From Planktotalea arctica (GTDB taxonomy: Bacteria; Pseudomonadota; Alphaproteobacteria; Rhodobacterales; Rhodobacteraceae): a DNA stretch of 64,000 bases. Shown piece after piece: positions 23,472 through 32,186 of this stretch. The position numbers were made by a program, and so were the translations under genes. Numbering within the stretch: position 1 is the first letter of the stretch; every line of letters starts with the position of its first letter. Location: positions 310,001 through 374,000 of the forward strand of contig NZ_MUHR01000001.1 in the NCBI RefSeq assembly GCF_002105285.1, given 5' to 3'. The notes beneath the pieces were generated by a model. It did no database searches. It was given only the letters and a program-made list of their open reading frames with translations, and was not told where the DNA came from.

Positions 23472-26400
23472 TTGCGCTTTTCCAAACTCAAACTGCAAGG
23501 CTTCAAGAGTTTCGTGGACCCCACGGATTTGATCATTGCCGACGGTTTGACAGGCGTCGTTGGCCCCAATGGTTGCGGTAAATCTAACCTGCTTGAAGCA
23601 CTGCGCTGGGTGATGGGCGAAAACCGCCCCACTGCGATGCGTGGCGGTGGTATGGAGGATGTGATCTTTGCAGGTGCTGCCACACGCCCTGCGCGCAATT
23701 TTGCCGAAGTCAGCTTGCAGATTGATAACTCCGAGCGCCTTGCGCCTGCGGGCTTCAACGATCTGGACACGCTGGACGTGGTGCGCCGGATCACGCGTGA
23801 TGTGGGCAGCGCGTACAAGACCAACGGCAAGGATGTGCGCGCGCGCGACGTGCAGATGCTTTTTGCCGATGCCTCGACCGGATCGCACTCCCCTGCGCTG
23901 GTGCGGCAGGGTCAGATCGCCGAGTTGATCAACGCCAAACCAAAGAACCGCCGCCGTATTCTGGAAGAAGCGGCAGGTATTTCAGGGCTGTACCAGCGCC
24001 GCCATGAAGCGGAGCTGAAGCTAAAAGCAGCGGAGACGAATTTGGCGCGCGTTGATGATGTGGTCGAGCAGTTGGCGGGGCAGCTTGCGCAGTTGGCGCG
24101 CCAAGCCCGCCAAGCGGCGCGCTATCGCTCGATCGGGGATGAGTTGCGCCAAGCAGAGGGGCTGCTTTTGTATCGCCGCTGGCGCGAAGCTGATGAGGCG
24201 CGTTTAAGTGCCGAAGAAGAGTTGCGTGCGCGTTTGAGCGCCGCTGTGCAGGCGGAAAGCGCGGCGCGGTTGGCATCAAAGCAGCGCGTTGAGAAAGAAG
24301 ATGTGTTGCCGCCGCTGCGTGAGGAAGAGGCGATTGCAGCGGCGGTTTTGCAGCGTCTTCAAGTGCAGCGCGATACGTTGAACGATGAAGAAGCACGTGC
24401 GCTTCAAACGATTGAGACGCTGCAAAAACGGATCGCCCAGCTTGATAAAGATATGGAGCGCGAAGGGGCGCTGAACCGCGATGCGGGCGAGACGATTGAA
24501 CGGCTGGAATGGGAAGCGCGCGAATTGGCCAAGGCCTCTGAGGGGCACGAGGATCGCCTTGAAGGGGCAGCAGAGGAAGCGCGCTCTGCGGCGGCGATTT
24601 TGCAGGATCGCGAGGCGAATTTGTCTGAGCGTACCGAAGATGTGGCGCGTTTGGCGGCCCGGCATCAGTCGGCGTACCGCGTGCTCACCGATAGCCGCAA
24701 GATGCTGGAGCGCAGTGAGGGCGAGGCAGAGCGCGCGCGCGTGGCTGTTGAGACATCGCGTGCGGCCTTGATCCAAGCCGAGACGGATATGGCGGCGGCG
24801 GCGGGTAAAGAGACGGCTGCGATTGCCACGGCAGAGCGCGCGGATGCGGCGCTGACGGCGGCAGAGGTGGCGCGGACCGAAACCCAAGCGCGCGAGTCGG
24901 ATGCGCGCGCAGAGCGATCCGAGGCCGAGGGCGAAGCGAATGCGCTGCGCGCTGAGGTGACGGCGCTGGCGAAATTGTTGGAGCGGGATACGGCGGAGGG
25001 CGGCCAGATTTTGGATCGCTTGCAGGTTGAGCAGGGTTTCGAGAAGGCGCTGGGCGCAGCCTTGGCCGATGATCTGCGCGCGCCTGAAGTCGAGAGCGAC
25101 GGACCTTCCGGCTGGTGCGTTTTGCCGAGCTATGAGGCGCGCCAGCGCTTGCCCGAGGGCGTGACATCGCTGGCGCGCCATGTCTCCGTTCCGGACGTTC
25201 TGGAGCGCCGCGTGAGCCAGATCGGCCTTGTGGACAGCGACGACGGGCAGCGTTTGCAAGCGGCCTTGAAGCCGGGGCAAAGGCTGGTCTCGCTTGAGGG
25301 TGATTTGTGGCGCTGGGATGGATATCGCGCTTGGGCCGAAGATGCGCCCTCAGCAGCGGCTCTGCGTTTGGAACAGCTTAATCGCCTTGAGGTTCTCAAG
25401 CAGGAAATGGAGCGCGCCAGCACGCGCGTCGATGCGGCGCAGCGCGCGCACGAGGCTTTGACGAACCGTTTGGCCGAGCTGACCCGTGCGGACCGCGATG
25501 CGCGCGAGGCGCGCAAAGAAGCGGATCGTTTGGTGAATGATGCCGCACGCGCGTTAAGCCGTGCAGAGGCGGATCGCAACCTGGCCGAGGGTAGGTTGGA
25601 AAGCCTTGGCCTTGCCGTGACGCGCCATGAAGAAGACGCGATGGCTGCGCGCACGCAACTGCATGAGGCAGAGCAGGCGGTCGCAGGCCTTGGTGATCTG
25701 GACGCGGCGCGTGCGGGCGTCGAGGACATCAAGATGGCGGTGGAAGCGTCGCGGATCACGATGATGTCGCGCCGCTCAAGCCATGACGAGCTGCGCCGCG
25801 AAGGTGATGCGCGACTGAAACGCTCGCAAGAAGTCACGAAAGAAGTCAGTGGTTGGCGGCATCGTTTGGAGACGGCGGAAAAGCGGATTGCGGAACTGGC
25901 CGAGCGCAAGGCGGCCTCCGAGGTCGATCTCAAAGATGCGAGCGCCGCTCCAAGCGAAATTGCCGCTAAGCGCGAAGAATTGAGCGACGCGATTAGCGGC
26001 GCCGAAACGCGGCGTAGCGCGGCGGGGGATGCTTTGGCTGAGGCGGAAAACGCACTGCGCACTGCGGTCGAGTCTGAACGCGTGGCCGAGCGCGCAGCGT
26101 CCGAAGCACGCGAGGCGCGGGCGCGCTCGGAAGCACGCAGCGATGCGGCGGGCGAAACTGTGGCTTATGCAGCCGAGCGAATTTCCGAAGAGACGGAGAC
26201 GTCGCCCGCTGATTTGCTCAAAACGCTGGAGATTGACGTCGACAAAATGCCTGCATCCGGCGCGGTTGAGGCCGATGTGAACCGCCTGAAACGTCAGCGC
26301 GATGCACTGGGCGCGGTGAACCTGCGCGCCGAGGAAGACGCGAAGGATGTACAGATCGAGCATGACACGCTTGTTGGCGAAAAGGCCGATCTGGAAGAGG

Positions 26401-26927
26401 CGATCAAGACCCTGCGCGGCGGGATCGCCAGCTTGAACCGTGAAGGGCGCGAGCGTTTGTTGACTGCCTTCGAGCAGGTGAACAGCAATTTTGCGCTTTT
26501 GTTTACGCACTTATTCGGCGGAGGTGAGGCCAACTTGGTACTTGTCGAAAGTGACGATCCGCTGGAAGCGGGTTTGGAAATCATGTGCCAGCCGCCGGGC
26601 AAAAAGCTCTCGACGCTGTCGCTTTTGTCGGGTGGTGAGCAGACGCTGACGGCGATGGCGCTTATCTTTGCGGTATTTCTCGCCAACCCAGCGCCGATCT
26701 GCGTGCTCGACGAAGTGGATGCGCCGCTGGACGATGCGAATGTAACGCGCTTTTGCGATTTGCTGGACGAGATGTGTCGCAGGACTGACACGCGGTTCTT
26801 GATAATTACGCATCATGCGGTGACGATGGCGCGGATGGATCGCTTGTTCGGGGTTACCATGGCGGAGCAAGGCGTGAGCCAGCTTGTGTCTGTTGATCTG
26901 AAGAATGCGAAAACGCTGGTGGCGTGA
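23472..26927 (+). CDS. smc: Chromosome segregation protein SMC
   Basis: An 1151-residue SMC ATPase: N-terminal KLQGFKSFVDPTDLIIADGLTGVVGPNGCGKSN with Walker A GPNGCGKSN (31-39), a long coiled coil, a hinge around residues 510-630 (GFEKALGAALADDL to ALKPGQRLV), a second coiled coil, and the C-terminal signature SLLSGGEQTLTA with Walker B PICVLDEVDAPLDD. It organises and condenses the chromosome with ScpA/ScpB. The start is a TTG preceded by GGCGAAA; family N-termini (RFSKLKLNGFKSF) agree. A weak promoter (TTGACA, 17 nt, CACAGT at 23408-23436) lies just upstream. It is GC-rich and Ala/Arg/Glu-rich, which creates long antisense frames. Confidence 0.97.
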   Translation: MRFSKLKLQGFKSFVDPTDLIIADGLTGVVGPNGCGKSNLLEALRWVMGENRPTAMRGGGMEDVIFAGAATRPARNFAEVSLQIDNSERLAPAGFNDLDTLDVVRRITRDVGSAYKTNGKDVRARDVQMLFADASTGSHSPALVRQGQIAELINAKPKNRRRILEEAAGISGLYQRRHEAELKLKAAETNLARVDDVVEQLAGQLAQLARQARQAARYRSIGDELRQAEGLLLYRRWREADEARLSAEEELRARLSAAVQAESAARLASKQRVEKEDVLPPLREEEAIAAAVLQRLQVQRDTLNDEEARALQTIETLQKRIAQLDKDMEREGALNRDAGETIERLEWEARELAKASEGHEDRLEGAAEEARSAAAILQDREANLSERTEDVARLAARHQSAYRVLTDSRKMLERSEGEAERARVAVETSRAALIQAETDMAAAAGKETAAIATAERADAALTAAEVARTETQARESDARAERSEAEGEANALRAEVTALAKLLERDTAEGGQILDRLQVEQGFEKALGAALADDLRAPEVESDGPSGWCVLPSYEARQRLPEGVTSLARHVSVPDVLERRVSQIGLVDSDDGQRLQAALKPGQRLVSLEGDLWRWDGYRAWAEDAPSAAALRLEQLNRLEVLKQEMERASTRVDAAQRAHEALTNRLAELTRADRDAREARKEADRLVNDAARALSRAEADRNLAEGRLESLGLAVTRHEEDAMAARTQLHEAEQAVAGLGDLDAARAGVEDIKMAVEASRITMMSRRSSHDELRREGDARLKRSQEVTKEVSGWRHRLETAEKRIAELAERKAASEVDLKDASAAPSEIAAKREELSDAISGAETRRSAAGDALAEAENALRTAVESERVAERAASEAREARARSEARSDAAGETVAYAAERISEETETSPADLLKTLEIDVDKMPASGAVEADVNRLKRQRDALGAVNLRAEEDAKDVQIEHDTLVGEKADLEEAIKTLRGGIASLNREGRERLLTAFEQVNSNFALLFTHLFGGGEANLVLVESDDPLEAGLEIMCQPPGKKLSTLSLLSGGEQTLTAMALIFAVFLANPAPICVLDEVDAPLDDANVTRFCDLLDEMCRRTDTRFLIITHHAVTMARMDRLFGVTMAEQGVSQLVSVDLKNAKTLVA

Positions 26928-26930
26928 TAG

Positions 26931-26982
26931 GTTGGGGGCCAGCCCCCAAACCCCCGAGGTATTTTGGGGCCAAAGAACGGGG
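26931..26982 (+). repeat. Dispersed intergenic palindromic repeat, copy C (subtype 2)
   Basis: TTGGGGGCCAGCCCCCAA, then ACCCCCGAGGTATTTTGGGG and CCAAAGAAC. It starts 4 nt after the smc stop, between smc and the convergent azlD. The G/C hairpin with a trailing T-run could also act as a weak terminator. Confidence 0.8.
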
Positions 26983-26992
26983 GACACCCGCT

Positions 26993-27319
26993 TTAGGTTA
27001 AGAGGTATTGCAATGCCAAGAGTGTTGCGATGCCGCCGAGAATCGCGCCGACGACGTTCTTCCAGACGAGACCGAGCGCGAGTGTGACCAGGGCAGCGCT
27101 GATGCGAGGCAGATCGTAGTTGCCGCCCATCGCCGCAGGCCAAAGTACTGCTGGTGCGATGATCGCGGGCAGGATGCCGACGGCGGTGTAGCGCAGGTGG
27201 CGCATCAGCCATGCGGGCAGTTGGCGGTTCCCAACGAGGCCCGTGAAGGCGAAGCGCAGCGCGAAACTACCCAGGCCAAGGCCGATAATGACGATCCAGA
27301 GTTCGGTTCTGTCGATCAT
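26993..27319 (-). CDS. azlD: AzlD-family branched-chain amino acid exporter small subunit
   Basis: A 108-residue protein with about four hydrophobic helices. It starts MIDRTELWIVIIGLGLGSFALRFAF and contains HLRYTAVGILPAIIAPAV, the AzlD signature. It pairs with AzlC in a two-component exporter of branched-chain amino acids. Its start overlaps the azlC stop by 4 nt (ATGA). Longer frames through this interval are shadows. Confidence 0.92.
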   Translation of the reverse strand: MIDRTELWIVIIGLGLGSFALRFAFTGLVGNRQLPAWLMRHLRYTAVGILPAIIAPAVLWPAAMGGNYDLPRISAALVTLALGLVWKNVVGAILGGIATLLALQYLLT

Positions 27320-28023
27320 GCTTTTGCCTCCGCTGCTTGTTCTAGGCGCGCGCCGACCATCATGCCGCCGATACCCGCCAAGAGAACGCCGAGGTTGTAG
27401 GGCACGGTGAAGAACATCAGCGACAGGATCGCTGCTGCGCTCGCAGCGCCCACATGCGCGCGGGTGCGCAGGGCAGGCGCGATGATGGCGAGAAAGGTGA
27501 TGGGCACCGCGAAATCCAGAGCAAAAGAGGCCGGGATCGCTTCGCCGATCAGCGCGCCGACCAATGTGAAGACCCACCAAAGCGGGCACACAGGTGTCAC
27601 GGTGCCGAAGAAATAGGCGATCTTTTCCCGTGGGGTCATGTCCGGCGTGTCTTCGAATTTGGTGATCGAGACCGCGTAGCTTTGATCTACGGTGAAATAG
27701 GCGGCAATCGCGCGCTGCCACAAAGGCGCGCCGCCGATGTGCGGCGTAAGGGAGGCGGAATACATCGCCATGCGCAGGTTCACGGCAAGCGCGGAGGCGA
27801 GCACCACCAGCGTCGGGGCTTGCTCGCCCATCAGTTGCAGCGCGGTGAATTGCGCAGCGCCCGCGATCACTACGACAGAAAAAGAGAGGGTTTCAAAAAC
27901 GCTCAACCCTGCTTCGGTGGCGAGCACCCCGAACAGCATCGCGAAGGGGATGATCACCAAAATAAACGGTGCACCATCGCGAAAACCTGCGCGATAGGCG
28001 GATTTGATGCTGGAGGATGCCAT
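27316..28023 (-). CDS. azlC: AzlC-family branched-chain amino acid exporter large subunit
   Basis: A 235-residue membrane protein with the AzlC hallmarks FRDGAPFILVIIPFAMLFGVLA, VIAGAAQFTALQLM, NLRMAMYSASLTPHI and VDQSYAVS. It forms the exporter with AzlD and is translationally coupled to it. It is divergent from fdhD with a 94-nt shared intergenic region. Confidence 0.94.
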   Translation of the reverse strand: MASSSIKSAYRAGFRDGAPFILVIIPFAMLFGVLATEAGLSVFETLSFSVVVIAGAAQFTALQLMGEQAPTLVVLASALAVNLRMAMYSASLTPHIGGAPLWQRAIAAYFTVDQSYAVSITKFEDTPDMTPREKIAYFFGTVTPVCPLWWVFTLVGALIGEAIPASFALDFAVPITFLAIIAPALRTRAHVGAASAAAILSLMFFTVPYNLGVLLAGIGGMMVGARLEQAAEAKA

Positions 28024-28117
28024 GGGTGGCCTTTACATTATTGCTTTCAGATGCAGCTATCTTGCAGAGAACGCATTGGCAATCGTGCGCGAAATTTTCG
28101 AGAAAGGAACCGGCGAC

Positions 28118-28981
28118 GTGACAGGCTTTATCATCGCTCCCGACCCTGGCTGCGCGCGTTTGACGCGCCGTGTGACCGGGGTCGATCAAACCGGCACAGA
28201 GGTGGAGCAGAACGTCGTCGAAGAACGGCCTTTGACCATCTATCTGAATGCGCAGGAAATCGTGACGGCGATGACCATTGGCGATTACCCCGAGTATCTT
28301 GCACTAGGTTTTTTGCGCAACCAAGGCATGCTTGAGGGGGCAGGGGCGGTCACGCGGATCGATTATGATGCAGAGCTTGACGTGGTCGTCGTGCGCACAG
28401 ACCACGCGACCGACCATGAGGAAAAGCTGAAGAAGAAGACGCGCACCTCCGGCTGCGCCGTGGGCACGGTGTTCGGCGATATGATGGAGGGGCTGGAGGG
28501 GCTGAGCTTGCCGAAGGCAGAGATGCGCACCTCTTGGCTCTACGCGCTGGCGGCGCAGATCAATACGACGCCTTCGCTTTATCTCAGTGCAGGTGCGATA
28601 CATGGCACTGTGCTTTGCCACAGGGATCAACCGCTGGTGTATATGGAGGATGTAGGGCGTCATAATGCGGTCGACAAGATTTCGGGCTGGATGCTTCAGG
28701 AAGGGGCGCGTGCGGATGACAAGATGCTCTACACCACGGGGCGGCTCACTTCGGAAATGGTGATCAAATGCGCGCATATGGGAATTCCTGTGCTTGCCTC
28801 GCGATCCGGCTTTACTGCTTGGGGTGTAGAGATTGCACAGCAGGTCGGGTTGACCTTGATCGGGCGTCTTCGCGGCAAGCGGTTCCAATGTCTGGCAGGG
28901 GCGGAGCGGATCATATGGGACGCCGATCTGGACGCGATCAAGGACGAGCCGAAGAGATCCGGACGAAAGGGCAGCGCATGA
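28118..28981 (+). CDS. fdhD: FdhD sulfurtransferase for formate dehydrogenase
   Basis: About 287 residues: EERPLTIYLNAQEIVTAMTIG, ALGFLRNQGML, TSGCAVGTVFGDM and the strongly conserved VYMEDVGRHNAVDKISGWML followed by TTGRLTSEMVIKCAHMGIPVLASRS. FdhD passes sulfur from IscS to the molybdenum cofactor of formate dehydrogenase. The first Cys of the E. coli CxxC pair is present in SGCAVG; the second is replaced. The GTG at 28118 is chosen because AAAGGAA precedes it; in-frame ATGs upstream overlap azlC. It is the first gene of an fdhD-mobA-mobB-moeA operon in which each junction is a 4-nt ATGA overlap. Confidence 0.93.
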   Translation: MTGFIIAPDPGCARLTRRVTGVDQTGTEVEQNVVEERPLTIYLNAQEIVTAMTIGDYPEYLALGFLRNQGMLEGAGAVTRIDYDAELDVVVVRTDHATDHEEKLKKKTRTSGCAVGTVFGDMMEGLEGLSLPKAEMRTSWLYALAAQINTTPSLYLSAGAIHGTVLCHRDQPLVYMEDVGRHNAVDKISGWMLQEGARADDKMLYTTGRLTSEMVIKCAHMGIPVLASRSGFTAWGVEIAQQVGLTLIGRLRGKRFQCLAGAERIIWDADLDAIKDEPKRSGRKGSA

Positions 28982-29586
28982 AACAGCCTCTCGGTGTGAT
29001 CCTCGCAGGAGGGCAGGCGCGGCGCATGGGCGGGGGCGACAAGGGTCGCCTGATGCTGCAAGGGCGCAGTTTGCTGGAGCACGCGCGCGCGCGGCTTGAG
29101 CCACAGGTGGACGCGCTGGCGCTCAATGCCAATGGCGATCCTGCGCGCTTTGACGATCTTGGACTGCCTGTGATCGTCGATAGCATCGCGGGGTTTGCAG
29201 GGCCGCTGGCCGGTGTGCTTGCAGGGCTGGATTGGGCGGCAGAGAAGGGGGCCGATTTGATCGTGACCGCTGCGGCTGACACGCCGTTTTTTCCCTGCGA
29301 TCTGGTGCCACGGTTTTTGCAAGCGGGCGAGGGGATGACGCATCCTTTGGTTTTGGCCGCGAGCCCTGATCCCGAGCGGGCGCGCAATCGCCATCCGACT
29401 TTTGGCCTTTGGCCTGTCGCATTGCGCGATGATCTGCGGGCGGCATTGGAAGGCGGATTGCGCAAGGTCGTTCAATGGACGGATCAACACGGCGGTCGCG
29501 AAGCCCTGTTCACCAACCAGCCGTTTGATCCGTTTTTCAACGTCAATACCCCTGAAGATCTGGCGCGTGCAGAGGAGCTTTCATGA
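28978..29586 (+). CDS. mobA: Molybdenum cofactor guanylyltransferase MobA
   Basis: A 202-residue nucleotidyltransferase: GVILAGGQARRMGGGDKGRLML (6-27) is the GTP/Mg binding signature, then IVDSIAGFAGPLAGVLAGLDW, and VTAAADTPFFPCDLVPRFL with the metal-binding Asp. It attaches GMP to molybdopterin-Mo to give the MGD form used by DMSO-reductase family enzymes such as formate dehydrogenase. It overlaps both neighbours by 4 nt. Confidence 0.95.
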   Translation: MKQPLGVILAGGQARRMGGGDKGRLMLQGRSLLEHARARLEPQVDALALNANGDPARFDDLGLPVIVDSIAGFAGPLAGVLAGLDWAAEKGADLIVTAAADTPFFPCDLVPRFLQAGEGMTHPLVLAASPDPERARNRHPTFGLWPVALRDDLRAALEGGLRKVVQWTDQHGGREALFTNQPFDPFFNVNTPEDLARAEELS

Positions 29587-30083
29587 ATATCTACGGTGTC
29601 GTCGGCTGGAAGAACGCGGGCAAGACCGGGCTGATGGAGCGGCTCGTGTCCGAGATATCATCGCGTGGCTTCAGCGTTTCGACCGTCAAACATGCGCATC
29701 ATAGTTTCGACGTGGATCACCCCGGCAAGGACAGTTATCGCCACCGCGCGGCTGGCGCGCGCGAGGTGCTGCTGGCGTCGCGCAACCGTTTTGCGCTGAT
29801 GCACGAGCTTGAGGGCGAGGAAGAACCCAGCCTGAGCGCATTACTGGGCATGCTTGCGCCCGTCGATCTGGTGCTGGTCGAGGGCTACAAGCGCGACAAA
29901 CACCCCAAGATCGAAGCGCATCGCGCCGAGACGGGCAATCCTTTGATCGCCGATGAAACCGTGCGTGCCTTTGCGGCGGATAGCGCGCTTGAGCGGGGTC
30001 GTCCTGTGTTCGATCTGGATGCGACGGCGCAGATCGCGGATTTTATTCTGCGCGACCTTGGCCTGCCCGAGCGCAAGGTATGA
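29583..30083 (+). CDS. mobB: Molybdopterin-guanine dinucleotide biosynthesis protein MobB
   Basis: A 166-residue P-loop GTP-binding protein: VVGWKNAGKTGLMERLV (P-loop 8-15), VSTVKHAHHSFDVDHPGKDSYRHRAAGA and DLVLVEGYKRDKHPKIE, all MobB marks. It assists MobA in making the guanine dinucleotide cofactor. It overlaps mobA and moeA by 4 nt each, so the operon is translated as a coupled unit. Confidence 0.94.
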   Translation: MNIYGVVGWKNAGKTGLMERLVSEISSRGFSVSTVKHAHHSFDVDHPGKDSYRHRAAGAREVLLASRNRFALMHELEGEEEPSLSALLGMLAPVDLVLVEGYKRDKHPKIEAHRAETGNPLIADETVRAFAADSALERGRPVFDLDATAQIADFILRDLGLPERKV

Positions 30084-32182
30084 GCGGATTCGACACGGTC
30101 ATCGTCGCAGATTGGGCATCGGGAAAATCATCGGGCCCAAGCCCGCGTAAAGACGCGATCTGGATCGGCGTCGCAAGCGCCAGAAAACTCGAACCGCCGC
30201 TCTATTTCCGCTCGCGCATCGCGGCAGAGGCCTGGCTGCAAGAGCGCCTGACGGGCGAAGTCGCGCGCGGCCATCGCGTTCTGGCCAGCTTCGATTTTCC
30301 CTTCGCTTATCCGCGCGGTTTTGCCGCCAAAGTGACGGGGCAGGACGATCCTTTCGCGCTTTGGGCATGGCTTGCCGCGCGCATCACGGACACGCAGGCG
30401 GGCGAGAACAACCGCTTTGATGTCGCGGCTGACATCAATCGCAGCTTTGGCGGGAATGGCCCGTTTTGGGGCAATCCTTTGAAGCGCGAGATTGCGGGAT
30501 TGGCGCGCACCAAAGCGGACTACGACCTTTATGGCCTGCCCGAGAAACGCACTTGTGAGGAGGGTATTTCAGGGCTGTTCACCTGTTGGCAATTGGCGGG
30601 CGCAGGCGCGGTCGGGGCGCAGGTCTTGATGGGATTGCCGATGCTACATCGCCTGCGCGTGCATTTTGGTAGTGCCATTTCCACCTGGCCCTTGGAGACG
30701 GCGGATACGCCGATTGTCCTAGCGGAAATCTGGCCATCCTTGATTGGCCCTGCAGTGAAAGAGGCCGAGGGCAGAGGCGAAATCAGAGATGCGGCGCAGG
30801 TGCGTTTGCTGGCCAAAGCGCTGGCCAGTATGCCCGCGGGTGAATTGGCTGGAATGATGGACATTCCGCACACGCCCGAGGGCGCAATTCTGGGCGTAGG
30901 CCATGAGGAGCGCCTTTGCGTCGGTGCCACCGCGTTCGACGCACCTGTACTGGCGGATGATTGTTTTGCGCTGCCTGCAGGGGTCGCGTGGACACCTGTG
31001 GACGAGGCCTTGGCAATGCTGCGCGCCCGCTTGAAACCGATTGCGAGCGTGCGGGATTGCGGCGTGGGCGATGCAGCCGCGTTGATACTGGCGCAAGACG
31101 TGCGCGCGCCGCGCTCTAATCCGCCAGAGCCGAACACGGCTGTGGATGGCTATGGATTTGCCTTTGCATCGCTTGGTGCGCCGCCGCATGAACTGCCGCT
31201 TTTGGCGGGGCGCGCAGCGGCGGGTGTGCCGTTCAAGGGCGCAGTCCCTGCCGGCTGCGCTTTGCGCGTGTTGACCGGCGCGGCTTTGCCGAGCGGCGTC
31301 GACACGGTCGTGCTGGAGGAGGACGTCAATACCGACGGCGCGCGCATTGCGTTCAACGGCCCGGTCAAAGCCCTTGGCAACACGCGCAAGGCGGGTGAGG
31401 ACGTGGCGGCAGGTGACACGGTGCTCAAAGCGGGCCGCAAGATCACCCCCGCGGATGCGGCATTGCTTAGTGCGGTGGGGCTGCGCGATTTGCCTGTGTT
31501 CGCGCGTTTGCGCGTCGGCGTGCTGTCCACGGGGGACGAGTTGGTCGAGGCGGGGGCGCAGGCCAAGGCGGGGCAAATCTTCGATGCCAACCGCCCGATG
31601 CTGTTGGCGCAGCTTGCGCAATGGGAGTTCGAGGCGGTCGATCTTGGCCGTGCGCCTGATGATCGTGCGGTGTTGCGCCGCATGCTGGATCAAGGCGTGC
31701 AGGCTTGCGATGCGATCCTGACCTCGGGGGGGGCGTCGGCGGGGGATGAAGATCACATGTCCGCGCTTTTGGCTGATAGCGGCTCGCTCGCCCTGTGGCG
31801 GATCGCGCTTAAACCGGGGCGTCCGCTGGCGCTTGGCCTTTGGCACGGTACGCCGATTTTCGGACTGCCGGGCAATCCTGTCGCTGCCTTGGTCTGCACT
31901 CTGATTTTTGCGCGTCCTGCGCTGAACCTGCTGAGCGGTGCAGGCTGGTCGGAGCCGCAAGGCTTTATGGTGCCCGCAGCATTCGAGAAACGCAAGAAAC
32001 CGGGGCGACGCGAATTTTTGCGCGCGCGAATCCGCGAGGGCCGCGTCGAGACGTTCAAATCCGAAGGATCAGGGCGGATCAGCGGGCTGAGCTGGGCCGA
32101 AGGCCTGGTGGAATTGCCGGACGGCGCGGCTGAGGTCAAGCAGGGTACGCTTGTGCGCTATATTCCGTTCACATCGTTCTAG
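30080..32182 (+). CDS. moeA: Fusion protein: uncharacterised N-terminal domain plus molybdopterin molybdotransferase MoeA
   Basis: 700 residues, far longer than normal MoeA (about 400). Residues from about 330 form a MoeA: NTAVDGYGFAFA (350s), RKAGEDVAAGD, RVGVLSTGDELVE, the molybdopterin-binding TSGGASAGDEDHM (about 548-560) and PIFGLPGNPVAALV (about 593-606). It inserts molybdate into adenylated molybdopterin. Residues 1-310 start FDTVIVADWASGKSSGPSPRKDAIWIGVA, then FDFPFAYPRGFA and VLAEIWPSLIGPAVKE. This looks like an RNase H-like/DUF429-type fold with acidic residues after strands 1 and 4, but that is my reading of pattern only. The frame is continuous with no internal ribosome-binding site I can see, so a fusion rather than two genes. 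Confidence 0.88.
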   Translation: MSGFDTVIVADWASGKSSGPSPRKDAIWIGVASARKLEPPLYFRSRIAAEAWLQERLTGEVARGHRVLASFDFPFAYPRGFAAKVTGQDDPFALWAWLAARITDTQAGENNRFDVAADINRSFGGNGPFWGNPLKREIAGLARTKADYDLYGLPEKRTCEEGISGLFTCWQLAGAGAVGAQVLMGLPMLHRLRVHFGSAISTWPLETADTPIVLAEIWPSLIGPAVKEAEGRGEIRDAAQVRLLAKALASMPAGELAGMMDIPHTPEGAILGVGHEERLCVGATAFDAPVLADDCFALPAGVAWTPVDEALAMLRARLKPIASVRDCGVGDAAALILAQDVRAPRSNPPEPNTAVDGYGFAFASLGAPPHELPLLAGRAAAGVPFKGAVPAGCALRVLTGAALPSGVDTVVLEEDVNTDGARIAFNGPVKALGNTRKAGEDVAAGDTVLKAGRKITPADAALLSAVGLRDLPVFARLRVGVLSTGDELVEAGAQAKAGQIFDANRPMLLAQLAQWEFEAVDLGRAPDDRAVLRRMLDQGVQACDAILTSGGASAGDEDHMSALLADSGSLALWRIALKPGRPLALGLWHGTPIFGLPGNPVAALVCTLIFARPALNLLSGAGWSEPQGFMVPAAFEKRKKPGRREFLRARIREGRVETFKSEGSGRISGLSWAEGLVELPDGAAEVKQGTLVRYIPFTSF

Positions 32183-32186
32183 ACGG

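Noticed and set aside
24276-26510. Long minus-strand open frames opposite smc (24276-25280, 25130-26062, 25776-26510)
   Set aside because: They lie wholly antisense to the SMC coding sequence, are very rich in Arg/Ser/Ala or His from the complementary codon bias, and have no recognisable domains.
30719-31960. A 413-codon minus-strand frame antisense to the moeA fusion gene
   Set aside because: Arg/Gln/His-rich shadow composition with no domain; the plus strand encodes a clear MoeA.
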